Of a stretch of DNA of 64,000 nucleotides, positions 18,730-28,800 are shown one piece after another. The stretch is from Chitinophaga varians (lineage in GTDB: Bacteria; Bacteroidota; Bacteroidia; Chitinophagales; Chitinophagaceae). The stretch is taken from NCBI RefSeq assembly GCF_014529945.1, contig NZ_JACVFB010000001.1, positions 124,001-188,000 of the forward strand, in the 5' to 3' direction. A program made the position numbers and the translations under genes. Within the stretch, counting starts at the first letter, position 1. Every line of letters starts with the position of its first letter. Under the pieces are notes generated by a model. That model searched no databases. It had not been told where the DNA came from and was given only the letters and a program-made list of their open reading frames with translations.

Positions 18730-18846
18730 CGAGTTACGAATTACGAGTTACGAATTAGGTCTTTTTTTATGAAGCAGCTGATAAATAACCTTTCTATTAG
18801 ACTGCCCTCCATTCGTAATTCGTAATTCATCATTCGTAATTAATAA
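18730..18846. repeat. Inverted ATTACGAATTA-type intergenic repeats
   Basis: Two perfect 14-bp direct copies (CGAGTTACGAATTA at 18730-18743 and 18744-18757) face an inverted cluster of ATTCGTAATTCGTAATTC and ATTCGTAATTA at about 18811-18842. The arms could form a long hairpin. The right cluster ends next to the stop codon of the sulfoxide reductase gene at 18848. No coding sequence is seen in this gap. Confidence 0.8.
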
Positions 18847-18847
18847 T

Positions 18848-19321
18848 TTATATGGTAATCAATTTAACAATTTCTTCCAGATACTGTTGATCGGTCGTAT
18901 CAAAATGATCTGGCAGCTCGCTGTCCACATCCAGCACACCGGCCACTATGCCGTCTTTCATCAGGGGTACCACGATTTCAGATTTGGAAAGACTGCTACA
19001 GGCGATGTGTCCCGGAAACGCTTCCACATCCGGTACAATCAGCGTGGTGGCCTGTGCCCAGCTGGTGCCGCATACCCCTCTGTTCTTACGGATACGGGTA
19101 CACGCTACAGGGCCCTGAAATGGCCCCAGTACCAGCTCGTCCTGCTTTACCAGATAAAAACCCACCCAAAACCAGCCGAACTGCTCTTTCAACGCTGCGG
19201 CCACATTGGCCAGATTGGCTACCAGGTCAGGTTCCCCGTCCAGCAGCCCTTTTATCTGCGGAATAAGTGACTGGTATTGTACGGCTTTATCTCCCTGGAT
19301 AATCTGTAAGTCTTCTGCCAT
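18848..19321 (-). CDS. msrC: Free methionine-(R)-sulfoxide reductase (GAF domain)
   Basis: 157-aa GAF-domain enzyme reducing free Met-R-sulfoxide in the cytoplasm. I use ATG 19321; the frame runs on to 19372, but those residues come from the upstream repeat. Motifs are WVGFYLVKQDELVLGPFQG, then cysteines at residues 74 (ACTRI), 84 (GVCG) and 108 (IACSSLSKSEIVVP). The 10- and 24-residue spacing matches the three redox cysteines of E. coli fRMsr (YebR). The catalytic Cys should be Cys108. Electrons would come from thioredoxin. The gene stands alone, bounded on both sides by intergenic inverted repeats. Confidence 0.92.
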   Translation of the reverse strand: MAEDLQIIQGDKAVQYQSLIPQIKGLLDGEPDLVANLANVAAALKEQFGWFWVGFYLVKQDELVLGPFQGPVACTRIRKNRGVCGTSWAQATTLIVPDVEAFPGHIACSSLSKSEIVVPLMKDGIVAGVLDVDSELPDHFDTTDQQYLEEIVKLITI

Positions 19322-19344
19322 TTTTTTGCTGTAAAGATACAGCA

Positions 19345-19491
19345 CGCCAAGGCGCCAAGCAGCAAAGCGCACAAAGATTTCTGTTTTTGGCTCTTTTTTA
19401 CTTTTTTTTGACCATTTCTGTGTCTTTTTTATGGGAGGGATGTGGTGAGCAGTCGCACTTTTTGCGCGCTTTGCTGCTTAGCGCCTTTGCG
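19345..19491. repeat. Inverted repeat of the CGCAAAGGCGCAAAGCAGCAAAG family (copy A)
   Basis: Left arm 19345-19376 and right arm 19459-19491 are imperfect inverted copies of a sequence close to CGCAAAGGCGCAAAGCAGC. The same sequence makes a nearly perfect inverted pair at 43830-43989. It fills much of the 303-nt gap 19322-19624; the rest is AT-rich with a promoter box before idi. The spacer between the arms is T-rich and non-coding. Confidence 0.8.
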
Positions 19492-19609
19492 AGAATTTTT
19501 TCACTTTTCCCGTTATTATTGTATATTTAACTGAAGTAACCATTAAAGAAAACAGGGCTCATTTTTAGTAATTCGCGATCATTTCAGACAGCTAACAGCT
19601 TTATTAAAT

Positions 19610-19617
19610 TATCTTTG
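19610..19617 (+). promoter_or_regulatory. Candidate -7 box (TATCTTTG) directly before idi
   Basis: TATCTTTG fits TAnnTTTG and ends only seven nt before the ATG at 19625. In Bacteroidota transcription begins about seven nt after this element, so the idi mRNA would be leaderless or nearly so. No -33 TTTG is seen at the usual distance. Confidence 0.45.
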
Positions 19618-19624
19618 CTACACT

Positions 19625-20164
19625 ATGAATCAACCTGAAGTAATACTAGTGACTGAATCCGATGAAGCTATTGGTACCATGGAAAAAATGGAGGCGCATC
19701 GCAGGGGCCTGTTGCACCGCGCGTTCTCTGTATTTATTTTAAATGATGCCGGAGATATTTTGTTACAACAACGGGCACTGGGAAAATACCATTCTCCCGG
19801 CCTGTGGACCAACGCCTGCTGTAGTCACCAGTTTCCCGGCGAAACCACCCCTGACGCCGCCCACCGACGGCTGAAGGAAGAAATGGGTTTCGACTGCCCA
19901 CTGGAGGAAATTTTTGCTTTTACTTACAGGACAGCTTTTGACAATGGTCTCATCGAACATGAATTTGATCATGTGCTCATTGGTACTTACAATGGTGCAA
20001 TTCACCCCGACAGCACGGAAGTAAATGATTACAGGTATATGTCTGCCAGTCAGATTCTGGAATTGATGGAGCAGGAGCCAGACCGCTTCACCAGCTGGTT
20101 CCATCTCGCATTGCCCAGGGTGCTCAAACATCTGAATATGTCCGTCACCACTGCCGGCATGTAA
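19625..20164 (+). CDS. idi: Isopentenyl-diphosphate delta-isomerase, type I (Nudix)
   Basis: 179-aa enzyme interconverting IPP and DMAPP. Motifs: HRAFSVFILN at the Nudix entry, WTNACCSHQF with the catalytic cysteine (Cys65 or Cys66), the Nudix-type RRLKEEMGF, and EHEFDHVLIG carrying the catalytic glutamate. Length matches E. coli Idi (about 180 aa). A terpene synthase gene follows 175 nt downstream on the same strand, so idi may serve the supply of its prenyl diphosphate substrate (inference). No other isoprenoid gene is in the window. Confidence 0.95.
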   Translation: MNQPEVILVTESDEAIGTMEKMEAHRRGLLHRAFSVFILNDAGDILLQQRALGKYHSPGLWTNACCSHQFPGETTPDAAHRRLKEEMGFDCPLEEIFAFTYRTAFDNGLIEHEFDHVLIGTYNGAIHPDSTEVNDYRYMSASQILELMEQEPDRFTSWFHLALPRVLKHLNMSVTTAGM

Positions 20165-20339
20165 CCACCCTGTACTTTATTGTTACATCTCATTTGCTGT
20201 TAACCGAAAATTTAGCCGACTTTTTACTGTGCCAACAGGTATGGTGGGCTATTGATATGCCCGCCCGCCGCCGTTTTCCCTGATTTTCACCTATGCCATT
20301 TCATAACCCTTAATAGTTAACTGCTAAATCCTCAGACAC

Positions 20340-21314
20340 ATGACAACGATCCAGTTTCCCCGGATCCAGTATCCGTTTCCTTCCCGTTTGAATTCCCATG
20401 TGGCAGCTGCCCAGCAACACGTAGAAGACTGGGTGCATCATCATGGTTTATTGTCTACCGACAAAGCGAGGGCCCGCTTTGCCAAAGCCCGTTTTGCCTG
20501 GCTGGCCGCCCGCGCCTTCCCGGACGCAAGGCTGCATGAGCTCTGCATCATCGCCGACTTTAATACCTGGCTGTTTATCCTCGATGATCAGTGCGATGAG
20601 GCGGATGCCGGCAAAAAATCAGGCTTCCTGCGCAGTGTCATGACCGGTTTTATGGACATCTTCCGTAATCCTGATCCCCGTACGCCGGCCAACAACGCAC
20701 CGCTGCCGGCAGCGCTCATCAGTATCTGGGAACGGATGAAAGCCATCAGCTCACCGGAATGGCAACAGCGCTTTATCCGCAGCATGGAAGACTATTTCGA
20801 CTCCTGCCTCTGGGAAGCGCAGAACCGCGAAAATCGTATAGTCCCTACCGTAGCGGACTATGTACGGATGCGCCCCTATACCGGCGCCCTCCTCGCCGAC
20901 GTGGAGGCAATAGATATTATAGAGAAAATATATTTGCCTGCCGACACGCTGCAAAACGCCCTGCTCAAACGCATGGTACAAGCCTGTAATAACATTGTAT
21001 GCTGGTCGAACGACCTCTTTTCTTTCCCGAAAGAACATACTGCCGGCGACGTCCATAACCTGGTACTGGTACTGCAGCATGAGCGCCAATGCTCCCTGCA
21101 GGAGGCGGTAGATGAAGCCGCCCGCATGCACAACGAAGAAGTGGCCATTTTTGTGGTGTTGGAAAAACTGTTGCCGCTCAGTGGCAACGAGAGAGACTAC
21201 GAACTGCTGCGCTACGTGTCCGTACTGCGTTCCTGGATTACGGGCAACTTCGACTGGAGCCTGCAGGATACCGGACGCTATAGCGCCATGATGAAAGAAT
21301 ATGTCAACAGTTGA
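20340..21314 (+). CDS. Class I terpene synthase (terpenoid cyclase)
   Basis: 324-aa all-alpha cyclase of the bacterial sesqui-/diterpene synthase family. Both metal-binding motifs are present: Asp-rich DDQCDE at residues 82-87 and the NSE triad NDLFSFPKE at residues 224-232. The RY pair near the C-terminus (DTGRYSAMM) is also present, and [21 protein letters not shown] matches the mid-domain region. The enzyme should ionise FPP or GGPP and cyclise it to a volatile hydrocarbon or alcohol. Product identity cannot be read from the sequence. Terpene synthases are known from Chitinophaga. It converges with DUF2157 (11 nt between stops) and no tailoring P450 lies nearby. Confidence 0.92.
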   Translation: MTTIQFPRIQYPFPSRLNSHVAAAQQHVEDWVHHHGLLSTDKARARFAKARFAWLAARAFPDARLHELCIIADFNTWLFILDDQCDEADAGKKSGFLRSVMTGFMDIFRNPDPRTPANNAPLPAALISIWERMKAISSPEWQQRFIRSMEDYFDSCLWEAQNRENRIVPTVADYVRMRPYTGALLADVEAIDIIEKIYLPADTLQNALLKRMVQACNNIVCWSNDLFSFPKEHTAGDVHNLVLVLQHERQCSLQEAVDEAARMHNEEVAIFVVLEKLLPLSGNERDYELLRYVSVLRSWITGNFDWSLQDTGRYSAMMKEYVNS

Positions 21315-21325
21315 GAGAGAAGATC

Positions 21326-22381
21326 TTAGCCCCGGGTTTCGGCCCGGGGTGCTTTGCGTTTGTTCATGTATTTCTCTATCCGCTTGCCCAGCCACCAGAA
21401 GGAAACGGCCAGGATGGAAAAGAACAGGCCCTTATTGGTCCGGTCCCAGAGGTATTCAAAATAACGGGTATACAGGTCGAGTAACAGGAATATAACGCCG
21501 AGGTCACGCAACAAATCATCTTTGCTACGGATGCCCAGCAGGAGGGTAAGGATACACTGTGCGCTGAACACCACCACCCACCACAACAGATGTACCTGTC
21601 GCAGTGCCTGCCATTCCTCCCAGGTGCCGCAATTGCCGAAAATAGAGATCAGCCAGCCCGAGAGCAGGAACAGCAGCCAGCCGCCGCCCCAGGTGATTTC
21701 TTTCGCAGGCAGGAAAATAGCTGTGCGTTTCATCAACCAGCCGGCAACTATCATAACGGCCCCCAACAGGGCCATGCGGCAGGGGAGGTTCATACCCAGA
21801 AAATAAGGAGCATCACCGCTGATATAATAGGTCAGTTTCACATAGGCGGGTATCAGGCAGATCAGCGTAGCGATCCATAACAGCCGCGAATGCAGTGTCA
21901 ACGCCACTGAAGCATATACGAGCGTGGCCAGCAACCAGAAAACACCATAATTGCCACCGAGGTAGTCCATGCTTTTGCCCAGGTATACTACGGTAACGCC
22001 CGTACTCAGTATCGGTAACAACCAGAATAACTCACGATTAAAAGAAAACGCAGGCTGATGCTTATTGCGGCGCCATCCCTGATAACACAGGAAAGCTGTC
22101 AGCCCGGCAAACAGAAAGGCGATCACACCGTCAGTCAGCGAGAATTTCTTCCGCAGCACCTCAATCCATTTTTCGTCCAGTACCAATGATCCAAACGCCA
22201 TCAGGGCGCAGGAAATGGCAGCAATAAAAATATAGAGGGTGATCGTCTGCCAGTCGTTGGTCCGGACAGTATAGCTTTTCTGCAGGTCCTCCGCCTGTGT
22301 GTCGGTGACCAGCCCGTCCTGCTGCCACTGCCGGATGACCCGGTGCAAAAACTGTCCGTCTCTTTTATCTACTTCTATCAT
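21326..22381 (-). CDS. DUF2157 family integral membrane protein
   Basis: 351-aa protein with an N-terminal soluble region (residues 1-45, VDKRDGQFLHRVIRQWQQDG) typical of DUF2157, then about nine to ten hydrophobic helices. The C-terminus is short and basic. Function is unknown in the family. It begins two nt after the stop of the TMEM175-like gene, so the two form an operon. Codon usage looks like that of neighbouring genes. Confidence 0.8.
   Translation of the reverse strand: MIEVDKRDGQFLHRVIRQWQQDGLVTDTQAEDLQKSYTVRTNDWQTITLYIFIAAISCALMAFGSLVLDEKWIEVLRKKFSLTDGVIAFLFAGLTAFLCYQGWRRNKHQPAFSFNRELFWLLPILSTGVTVVYLGKSMDYLGGNYGVFWLLATLVYASVALTLHSRLLWIATLICLIPAYVKLTYYISGDAPYFLGMNLPCRMALLGAVMIVAGWLMKRTAIFLPAKEITWGGGWLLFLLSGWLISIFGNCGTWEEWQALRQVHLLWWVVVFSAQCILTLLLGIRSKDDLLRDLGVIFLLLDLYTRYFEYLWDRTNKGLFFSILAVSFWWLGKRIEKYMNKRKAPRAETRG
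21330..21349 (+). terminator. GC-rich hairpin overlapping the 3' end of the convergent DUF2157 gene
   Basis: CCCCGGG (21330-21336), six-base loop, CCCGGGG (21343-21349), followed by a T-rich stretch. It is placed to end transcription of the terpene synthase gene but lies inside the last codons of the convergent gene. The T run is weak, so efficiency is uncertain. Confidence 0.5.
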
Positions 22382-22383
22382 GG

Positions 22384-23094
22384 TTAACTGGGTTTATCGC
22401 CTACATGTACCAGGCGCAGGGTATTGCGTTTTTTGATCTTCAACCGAAAATGATTGAAAAAAATCAATAACGGAATCAGACAGAAACTGAGATTTTGTAT
22501 GGTTGTATTGTCCGGATAAATAAAATAAGCAAGCGCAATCGCGGTAAACCCGAAGGCCATCGTCAGAAAACTGTATTTCAGCCGCTGATACAGCAACTCT
22601 TTTTCTGTATGAAGTCCTGCTACCGCCAGCCCCGGCTTGCGCTGGAAAATATAATAGCTGATCCAGAACAGCCCGGCCAGGCATCCGGCCAGGTTAAACA
22701 GGTAAATATACAGCGGCAACATGAAATGGTTGCCCATATGCATCATGGCGCCGGTGGAGAAAGGAAAGGTGACGATGAAAAAAAGGAAAAAGAGATTGCG
22801 GTGGATCAGCCCATCGTCATAGTGTTGTAAAAAACGACACAGGTGCAGGTGCCATTTCCAGAAAGTACCGATGAACAGAAAACTCATCGCGAACGTGAAA
22901 AACTCCATCAGAAAGGGATTCAGCACCTGCCGGTAGCCGCCCGGAGGCAGCTGCGCGGGCATCGTCGGTAACTTGATCTCAATAATTAACAGGGTAATGG
23001 CAATGGCAAACACAGCATCGCTGAACAACACTGCCCGGTCCAGCTCAAACTCACGGTGTGCAGGTTTGGCTTCCTTGATAACTGACATAGACAT
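22384..23094 (-). CDS. TMEM175-like (DUF1211) putative potassium channel
   Basis: 236-aa membrane protein with six hydrophobic helices. The N-terminal RAVLFSDAVFAIAITLLI, with the FSD motif at residues 24-26, is the defining signature of bacterial and animal TMEM175 proteins, which form potassium-permeable channels. Usual bacterial length is about 200-240 aa. It heads a two-gene minus-strand operon with DUF2157. Ion selectivity cannot be read from sequence. The gap between this gene and the divergent tolC gene (23095-23331) holds the promoters of both. Confidence 0.85.
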   Translation of the reverse strand: MSMSVIKEAKPAHREFELDRAVLFSDAVFAIAITLLIIEIKLPTMPAQLPPGGYRQVLNPFLMEFFTFAMSFLFIGTFWKWHLHLCRFLQHYDDGLIHRNLFFLFFIVTFPFSTGAMMHMGNHFMLPLYIYLFNLAGCLAGLFWISYYIFQRKPGLAVAGLHTEKELLYQRLKYSFLTMAFGFTAIALAYFIYPDNTTIQNLSFCLIPLLIFFNHFRLKIKKRNTLRLVHVGDKPS

Positions 23095-23285
23095 AATAAA
23101 AACGTATGGCTTTTCGGCAATATACGAAAAGCTAAAGAAAGCGTCCAGCCACCCTTTTTTTAATCCAACAGTTTCGTATATTCGGGTAGCAGCATTTCCT
23201 GTGCGACCGCCTCCGGTCAGAATTCATTTATGCGTTGCGGCCTTGTCAACCGTCGATAGCTGCTTTACAACCTTTTCTTTTTTCA

Positions 23286-23318
23286 TTTGTTAGGTATTTA
23301 TCAATCATCATATACTTT
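23286..23318 (+). promoter_or_regulatory. Weak candidate promoter for the RND efflux operon
   Basis: TTTG at 23286-23289 and TATACTTT at 23311-23318, separated by 21 nt, resemble -33 and -7 elements. The predicted transcription start would fall a few bases before the ATG at 23332. The -7 box is imperfect. Confidence 0.3.
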
Positions 23319-23331
23319 CAATGTTATAAGT

Positions 23332-24675
23332 ATGCGTTGTACCCTTATATTGATTTCTACGCTTTTTTTGTCAGGAATAAATACCACTTACGGGCAGATG
23401 GATACAACCAGGGGAAACTACGCCTTTAACCTGGTCGACTGCATACAATACGGGACCGCGCATCATCATGATATGGTCAATGCCAACCTGGACGTGGATT
23501 TTTCAAAGGAACAGGTAAAGGAAGCCACGGCAAAGCTGTTTCCGCATGCAGATATCAATGCTAATTTCACGGACAACCTGAAGCTGGCCACCTCGCTGAT
23601 TCCCGACATCGCCAGCGGCAACTATGACCGGAAAATTCCCGTGCAGTTTGGGACCCGCTTCAGTTCCAATGCTACCGGCCAGGTGAACCAGACCGTTTTT
23701 CAAAGTGATTATTTCCTCGGACTGAAAGCTTCCCGCGTGTACCGGGGACTGGCCACCAAAAGCCTGACACGCACGGAAATAGATACCAAGGTGGCCATCA
23801 TCAAAGCCTACTACGCGGTGCTCACCAATCAGGAGAATATCCGCCTGTCAAAATCCAATCTCGATCAGCTACGTAAAACCCTCACCGACACCAAAGCCCG
23901 TTATGATGCCGGCGTGTCTGAAAGGGTAGACGTGGACCGGATACAGGTGTCCTATAACAACGGCGTTACCCAGATCGAAAACCAGATCCGGGAACTCGTA
24001 TATACGATGCAGTTATTGAAGTTTCAGATGGGCATGCCGCAGGAAAGTAACCTCGAGCTGAAGGAAACCGTCCAGGACCTCAACGTGGAGTCGTTTTCTG
24101 CTGACACGCTCAATTATAAAGTGGAAGACCGTATCGAATACAGCATTCAGAACACCCAGATAGCCCTGAATGAACTGAGCCTGAAAAGCAAGAAGATGGC
24201 TTATCTGCCACAGCTGAATTTTTTCATCAACTACGGCGTTAACTGGTTCTCCACCCGCTTCGGCGACCTGTACAAAGAAGGTTTCGGCGCTTCCGCGCTG
24301 GGGCTCAATTTATCATGGTCCATTTTTACCGGTACGGAAAGGCTGCATCAGATCCAGGAACAACGGATCACCCTGAAAAAATCACAAAATGATCTCGACT
24401 TCCTCTCACAACAGATCAAGCTGGAAGTGAAAAGTGCGAATACAGCCTACGAAAGTAATAAAGCCACATTCGTGACACAGAAGACGAATATGGCACTAAC
24501 GCAGGGCATATACGACCGCATAGTACTCAAATTTGAACAGGGAGTAGCTACCAGTCTGGACGTGATCTCAGCGGAAAGTCAGCTCACCCAGGCCCGGACA
24601 GACTACGTCAACGCCATGCTCAGTACCCTGATCAGCAAAACGGACCTGGATAAAGCCACTGGCAGAATCAAATAA
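23332..24675 (+). CDS. TolC-family outer-membrane efflux protein
   Basis: 447-aa outer-membrane channel from ATG 23332; a TTG at 23287 is in frame but would put 15 residues before the signal peptide (MRCTLILISTLFLSG...TTYG). Two OEP repeats are visible, with long amphipathic helices such as YYAVLTNQENIRLSKSNLDQ and the second-repeat SANTAYESNKATFVTQK. Ends such as VATSLDVISAESQLTQAR are typical of TolC. It is the first gene of a three-gene RND system, followed by the adaptor after 39 nt. Confidence 0.92.
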   Translation: MRCTLILISTLFLSGINTTYGQMDTTRGNYAFNLVDCIQYGTAHHHDMVNANLDVDFSKEQVKEATAKLFPHADINANFTDNLKLATSLIPDIASGNYDRKIPVQFGTRFSSNATGQVNQTVFQSDYFLGLKASRVYRGLATKSLTRTEIDTKVAIIKAYYAVLTNQENIRLSKSNLDQLRKTLTDTKARYDAGVSERVDVDRIQVSYNNGVTQIENQIRELVYTMQLLKFQMGMPQESNLELKETVQDLNVESFSADTLNYKVEDRIEYSIQNTQIALNELSLKSKKMAYLPQLNFFINYGVNWFSTRFGDLYKEGFGASALGLNLSWSIFTGTERLHQIQEQRITLKKSQNDLDFLSQQIKLEVKSANTAYESNKATFVTQKTNMALTQGIYDRIVLKFEQGVATSLDVISAESQLTQARTDYVNAMLSTLISKTDLDKATGRIK

Positions 24676-24714
24676 TATAACAGCTCATACAACAATTATT
24701 AATTTTTTCTCCAT

Positions 24715-25857
24715 ATGCACCTGAAATCAAATTGGATCATCATCGTGGTTGCGCTGCTGGGCACTGCCTGCGGTGGTGGAAAAAAAGAACAGCAACAGGC
24801 AGCCATGATGGGCAAGATGAAGGCAACCGTTGTAGCGCAGGAAGTAGTACCGGCTTCCTATACCGTGCACTCTCAGTTCCCCGCTACCCTGATGGCCCAC
24901 GATGAAGTGGCTATCCGCTCCGACGTGACCGGCTATCTCTCCGGCATCAAAGTGAAAGACGGTAGTATGGTGAAAAAGGGACAGCCCCTGTATGAGATCG
25001 ATAAAAGCCGCTATGTGGCCGCTTATGGCCAGGTGGCTGCCAGCCAGCAACAGGCAGAAGCTGACCTCGCTCAGAAGCAGAAAGATTATGAGCGATATAA
25101 AACCCTGCTGGAGCATGATGCTATTTCCAAACAAACGGTAGACCAGGCATACACTGCCATGATGACGTCCAAAGCCAACGTGGCGGCCGCTAAAGCAGCT
25201 GTGGCCCGGGCAGGCACCGATGTCAATCACGCCGTCATCCGTGCTCCGGTCAGCGGCAGCATCGGCATCGTACAGATCAAAGTCGGCGATATCGTCAACG
25301 CCGGCCAGACGCTGATCAACACCCTCGTCAACGAACATCCCATCTTCGCGGATTTTGATGTGCCACAAGCCAGCATCCCCCAGTTCCTCCGCATCCAGAA
25401 AGGACAAGGGGATGAAAAATTCTTCCTCAGATTCACCAGCGGTGAAAGTTATGGGGAACAGGGAAAAATACAGGCCATCAATAATATCGTGGACCCGCAG
25501 ACCGGCACTATCCGGGTGCGGCTGGTATTTGATAATAAAGACAATCAGCTTAAATCGGGGATGAGCTGTGTAGTGGTCATGCAGTACTCCACGCCGGCCA
25601 CGCAGGTGGCCATCCCTGCTAAAGCAATCGTAGAGACCCTCTCCGAAACTTCCGTGATGACCCTCACGAAAGACAACGTGGTACAACCGGTGCATATCAA
25701 GCCCGGCCCCGTTGCAGATACCATGCTGATCGTAGAAAGCGGCCTGAAAGCCGGCGACAGGATCATCGTGGAAGGCCTGCAGAAAGTGAGGCCCGGAGAT
25801 ACCGTGAATGTGGCCGGTCCCGGTACGCCGGCAACACCTCCGGCCGGTAAACATTAA
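24715..25857 (+). CDS. RND efflux periplasmic adaptor (AcrA/MFP family), lipoprotein
   Basis: 380-aa membrane-fusion protein. A lipobox LGTAC with Cys19 predicts a lipid anchor in the inner membrane. The barrel-sandwich halves are visible at DVTGYLSGIKVKDGSMVKKGQPLYEID and VIRAPVSGSIGIVQIKVGD (each given as one motif region, about residues 65-95 and 170-190), joined by an Ala/Gln-rich coiled coil. The tail beta-barrel and membrane-proximal domain follow. It couples the AcrB-type pump, 22 nt downstream, to the TolC-like channel upstream. Confidence 0.93.
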   Translation: MHLKSNWIIIVVALLGTACGGGKKEQQQAAMMGKMKATVVAQEVVPASYTVHSQFPATLMAHDEVAIRSDVTGYLSGIKVKDGSMVKKGQPLYEIDKSRYVAAYGQVAASQQQAEADLAQKQKDYERYKTLLEHDAISKQTVDQAYTAMMTSKANVAAAKAAVARAGTDVNHAVIRAPVSGSIGIVQIKVGDIVNAGQTLINTLVNEHPIFADFDVPQASIPQFLRIQKGQGDEKFFLRFTSGESYGEQGKIQAINNIVDPQTGTIRVRLVFDNKDNQLKSGMSCVVVMQYSTPATQVAIPAKAIVETLSETSVMTLTKDNVVQPVHIKPGPVADTMLIVESGLKAGDRIIVEGLQKVRPGDTVNVAGPGTPATPPAGKH

Positions 25858-25879
25858 TTCCTAAAATCGCCATCACAGT

Positions 25880-28800
25880 ATGATCTCAAAAACTTTTATA
25901 GAGCGCAAGAATACTACGATAGTTATAGCCATCATCCTGGTGATTGTAGGGTTGATCTGTATGTTTAACCTGCCTATTGCCCAGTTGCCCGATATTGCGC
26001 CGCCTGTAACGGACGTAAGGGCCGTTTATGTGGGCGCCAACTCCACTACGGTGGAAGAAACGGTGACCACGCCCATCGAAAACCAGGTGAATGGTACGCC
26101 AGGCGCCATGTACATTCAGTCCGTCAGCGCCAACGACGGCTCCATGAGTATCACGGTGACATTCAACCTCGGCACTGATCCGGACATCGCCACACTCGAC
26201 GTGCAGAACAGGGTAAGCCTCGCGCTCCCCAGTACGCCGGATGAAGTAAGACGTGTAGGGGTGACCGTTAAAAAACGTTCCAATGATATGTTGATGGTAA
26301 TCGGGCTCAATTCACCGAAAGGCAAACATACCCGTGAATTCCTCGACAACTATATCAATATCTATCTAAAACCAGAGCTGGCCCGTATCGCCGGGGTGGG
26401 TGACGTGAACGTGTTCTCGCAGGACTATAGTATGCGTATATGGCTCAACCCCGACAAGATGGCGGCGCTTAACCTCACGGCCGCTGATGTTGCCCGGGCC
26501 ATCACCGAACAGAACCAGCAGGTACCCGCCGGTAGCATCGGAGCGCCGCCCATGTCCCGTACGCAGGCTTTTGAATATACGGTCAGTGTAAAAGGCCGTC
26601 TGGCCACCTCGGAAGAATTTGGCAACGTCGTGGTAGCGAAAAACCCCAATGGTGGCCTCGTTCGTCTCCGCGATGTAGCCCGTATCAACCTGGGCTCCTT
26701 TAGTTACGCCATCGATGCGAAAGCCGATGGTAAAACCGGTAGCGGTCTGGCGATTTATCTGGCGCCAGGCGCCAATGCGCTGGATGTGAACGACCGGGTG
26801 ATCGCTAAAATGGAAGAAATGGGCAAGTCCTTCCCGGAAGATGTAAACTGGCTGATCCCTTTTGAAACCACGTCGTTTGTAAAAATATCTATTGACGAAG
26901 TGTTTCATACCTTCCTCGAAGCGCTGGCGCTGGTGGTAATAGTGGTGTTTGTGTTCCTGCAAAACTGGCGCGCCACCATCATTCCGATATTGGTAATCCC
27001 GATCTCCCTGATCGGTACTTTTATTTTCTTCCAGTTACTCGGATTCTCCATCAATACCCTCACCTTGTTCGGTTTCGTACTGGCCATCGGTATTGTGGTG
27101 GATGATGCCATTGTGGTGGTGGAGGCGGTCCAGCACCACATCGATGCAGACCTGATGTCTCCACGGGAGGCTACGTTTAAAGCGATGTCTGAGGTGCAGG
27201 CACCGGTAATCGCTATCGCCCTGATCCTGGCGGCAGTGTTTGTGCCGGTGGCGTTTATTCCCGGGGTAAGCGGACGGTTGTACCAACAGTTTGCGCTCAC
27301 GATCGCATTTTCAGTATTGCTTTCCGCCTTCCTGGCATTAACCCTCACACCGGCGCTGACAGCCATCCTGCTGCGGCCAGCGCATCTCACCAAAAAATCC
27401 CACGGGCTGAATAAACTCTTTTATAAGTTCAACGAATGGTTTGCCCGCGTTACCAACCGTTATGGTAACATGGTGATGCGTTCCATCCGCTTTACGCCGG
27501 TGGTGCTCATTTTGCTGGGTGTGTTGTTCGCCGCCGCTTTTTATCTTTTTAAGAAGACACCCACCACTTTTGTTCCTCAGGAAGACATGGGGGCCCTCTT
27601 TATAGCATTGGAATTGCCGGAAGCTGCATCTACGGAACGAACAAAAGAAGTCGTGGATGAAATCGGGCATATTCTCGGTTCCGACAGCGCTGTCAATCAC
27701 TTCTTCGGTATTACCGGGATGAACTTTGTGGCGAATGCGGTGAAACCTAACTCCGGCACTTTCTTCGTGAGCCTCAAACCATGGGATGAGCGCTACGCGC
27801 ACGGAGATGATATCAATAAAGTGCTGGGCCGTATCCAGGGCGCCGCCTCCCGCATCATAGGGGCCACCATCATTGCCATCCCCGCGCCTACATTACGTGG
27901 TATGGGTACGTCGGGCGGCTTCTCGTTTGTGCTGGAGCAGAAAAGTAATCCGGACATCAAACAGTTTACTCAGGTGATGGGCCAGTTCCTGATGGCGGCC
28001 AACCAGCGACCCGAAATTGCCCGTGCTTATGCCTTTTTCAGTGCCAATACCCCGCAGTTCAATGTGGAAGTGGACAGAGACAAGTGTAAGCAACTGGGGG
28101 TAGCAGTCAGTGATGTGTTCAATGCCTTACAGACTTTCCTTGGCGGTCTTTATGTCAACGACTTCACGCGTTTCAGCCGCAGCTTCCGCGTGGTGATGCA
28201 GGCAGACTCGCTCTATCGTACCAGTATCGATAATCTCGCTACCTATTACGTACGCAATAACCTGGGCCAGATGGTGCCACTGAGTGCGCTCATCACCTCC
28301 AAAAAAGGAGCAGGTGCACCGGTAATCAACCACTTCAACCTCTACCGCTCCGTGGAAATAGACGGAGATAGCAAAGTGGGCTACAGTAGCGGTGACGCCA
28401 TCAAGGCTTTGCAGGAAGTGGCTGCCCAGGTGCTACCGGAAAACTTCGGTTACGAATGGGCCAACGTATCGTTGCAGGAAATCAAGGCGGGCAACAGTAG
28501 TGTGCTCATCTTCATGTTGTCTATCCTGTTTGTGTTCCTGCTGCTCACCGCATTATACGAAAGCTGGTCGGTACCCTTTTCGGTATTACTGGCCGTGCCG
28601 GTGGCGTTGTTTGGCTCCATAGTGGCGCTGGCGCTGACCAAACAGGCCAACAGCGTATATTCCCAGATAGGTTTGATCACCTTGATCGGTCTGGCGGCTA
28701 AAAACGCCATCCTGATCGTGGAGTTCTGTAAAGAACGTGTGGACAGGGGGATGCCGCTGCTGGAGGCTACGTTGGAAGCGGTTAAACTACGTTTCCGGCC

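Noticed and set aside
24727..25854. 375-codon frame on the minus strand
   Set aside because: Antisense to the AcrA-type adaptor, which has clear lipobox and barrel-sandwich motifs. No family is recognised in the antisense frame.
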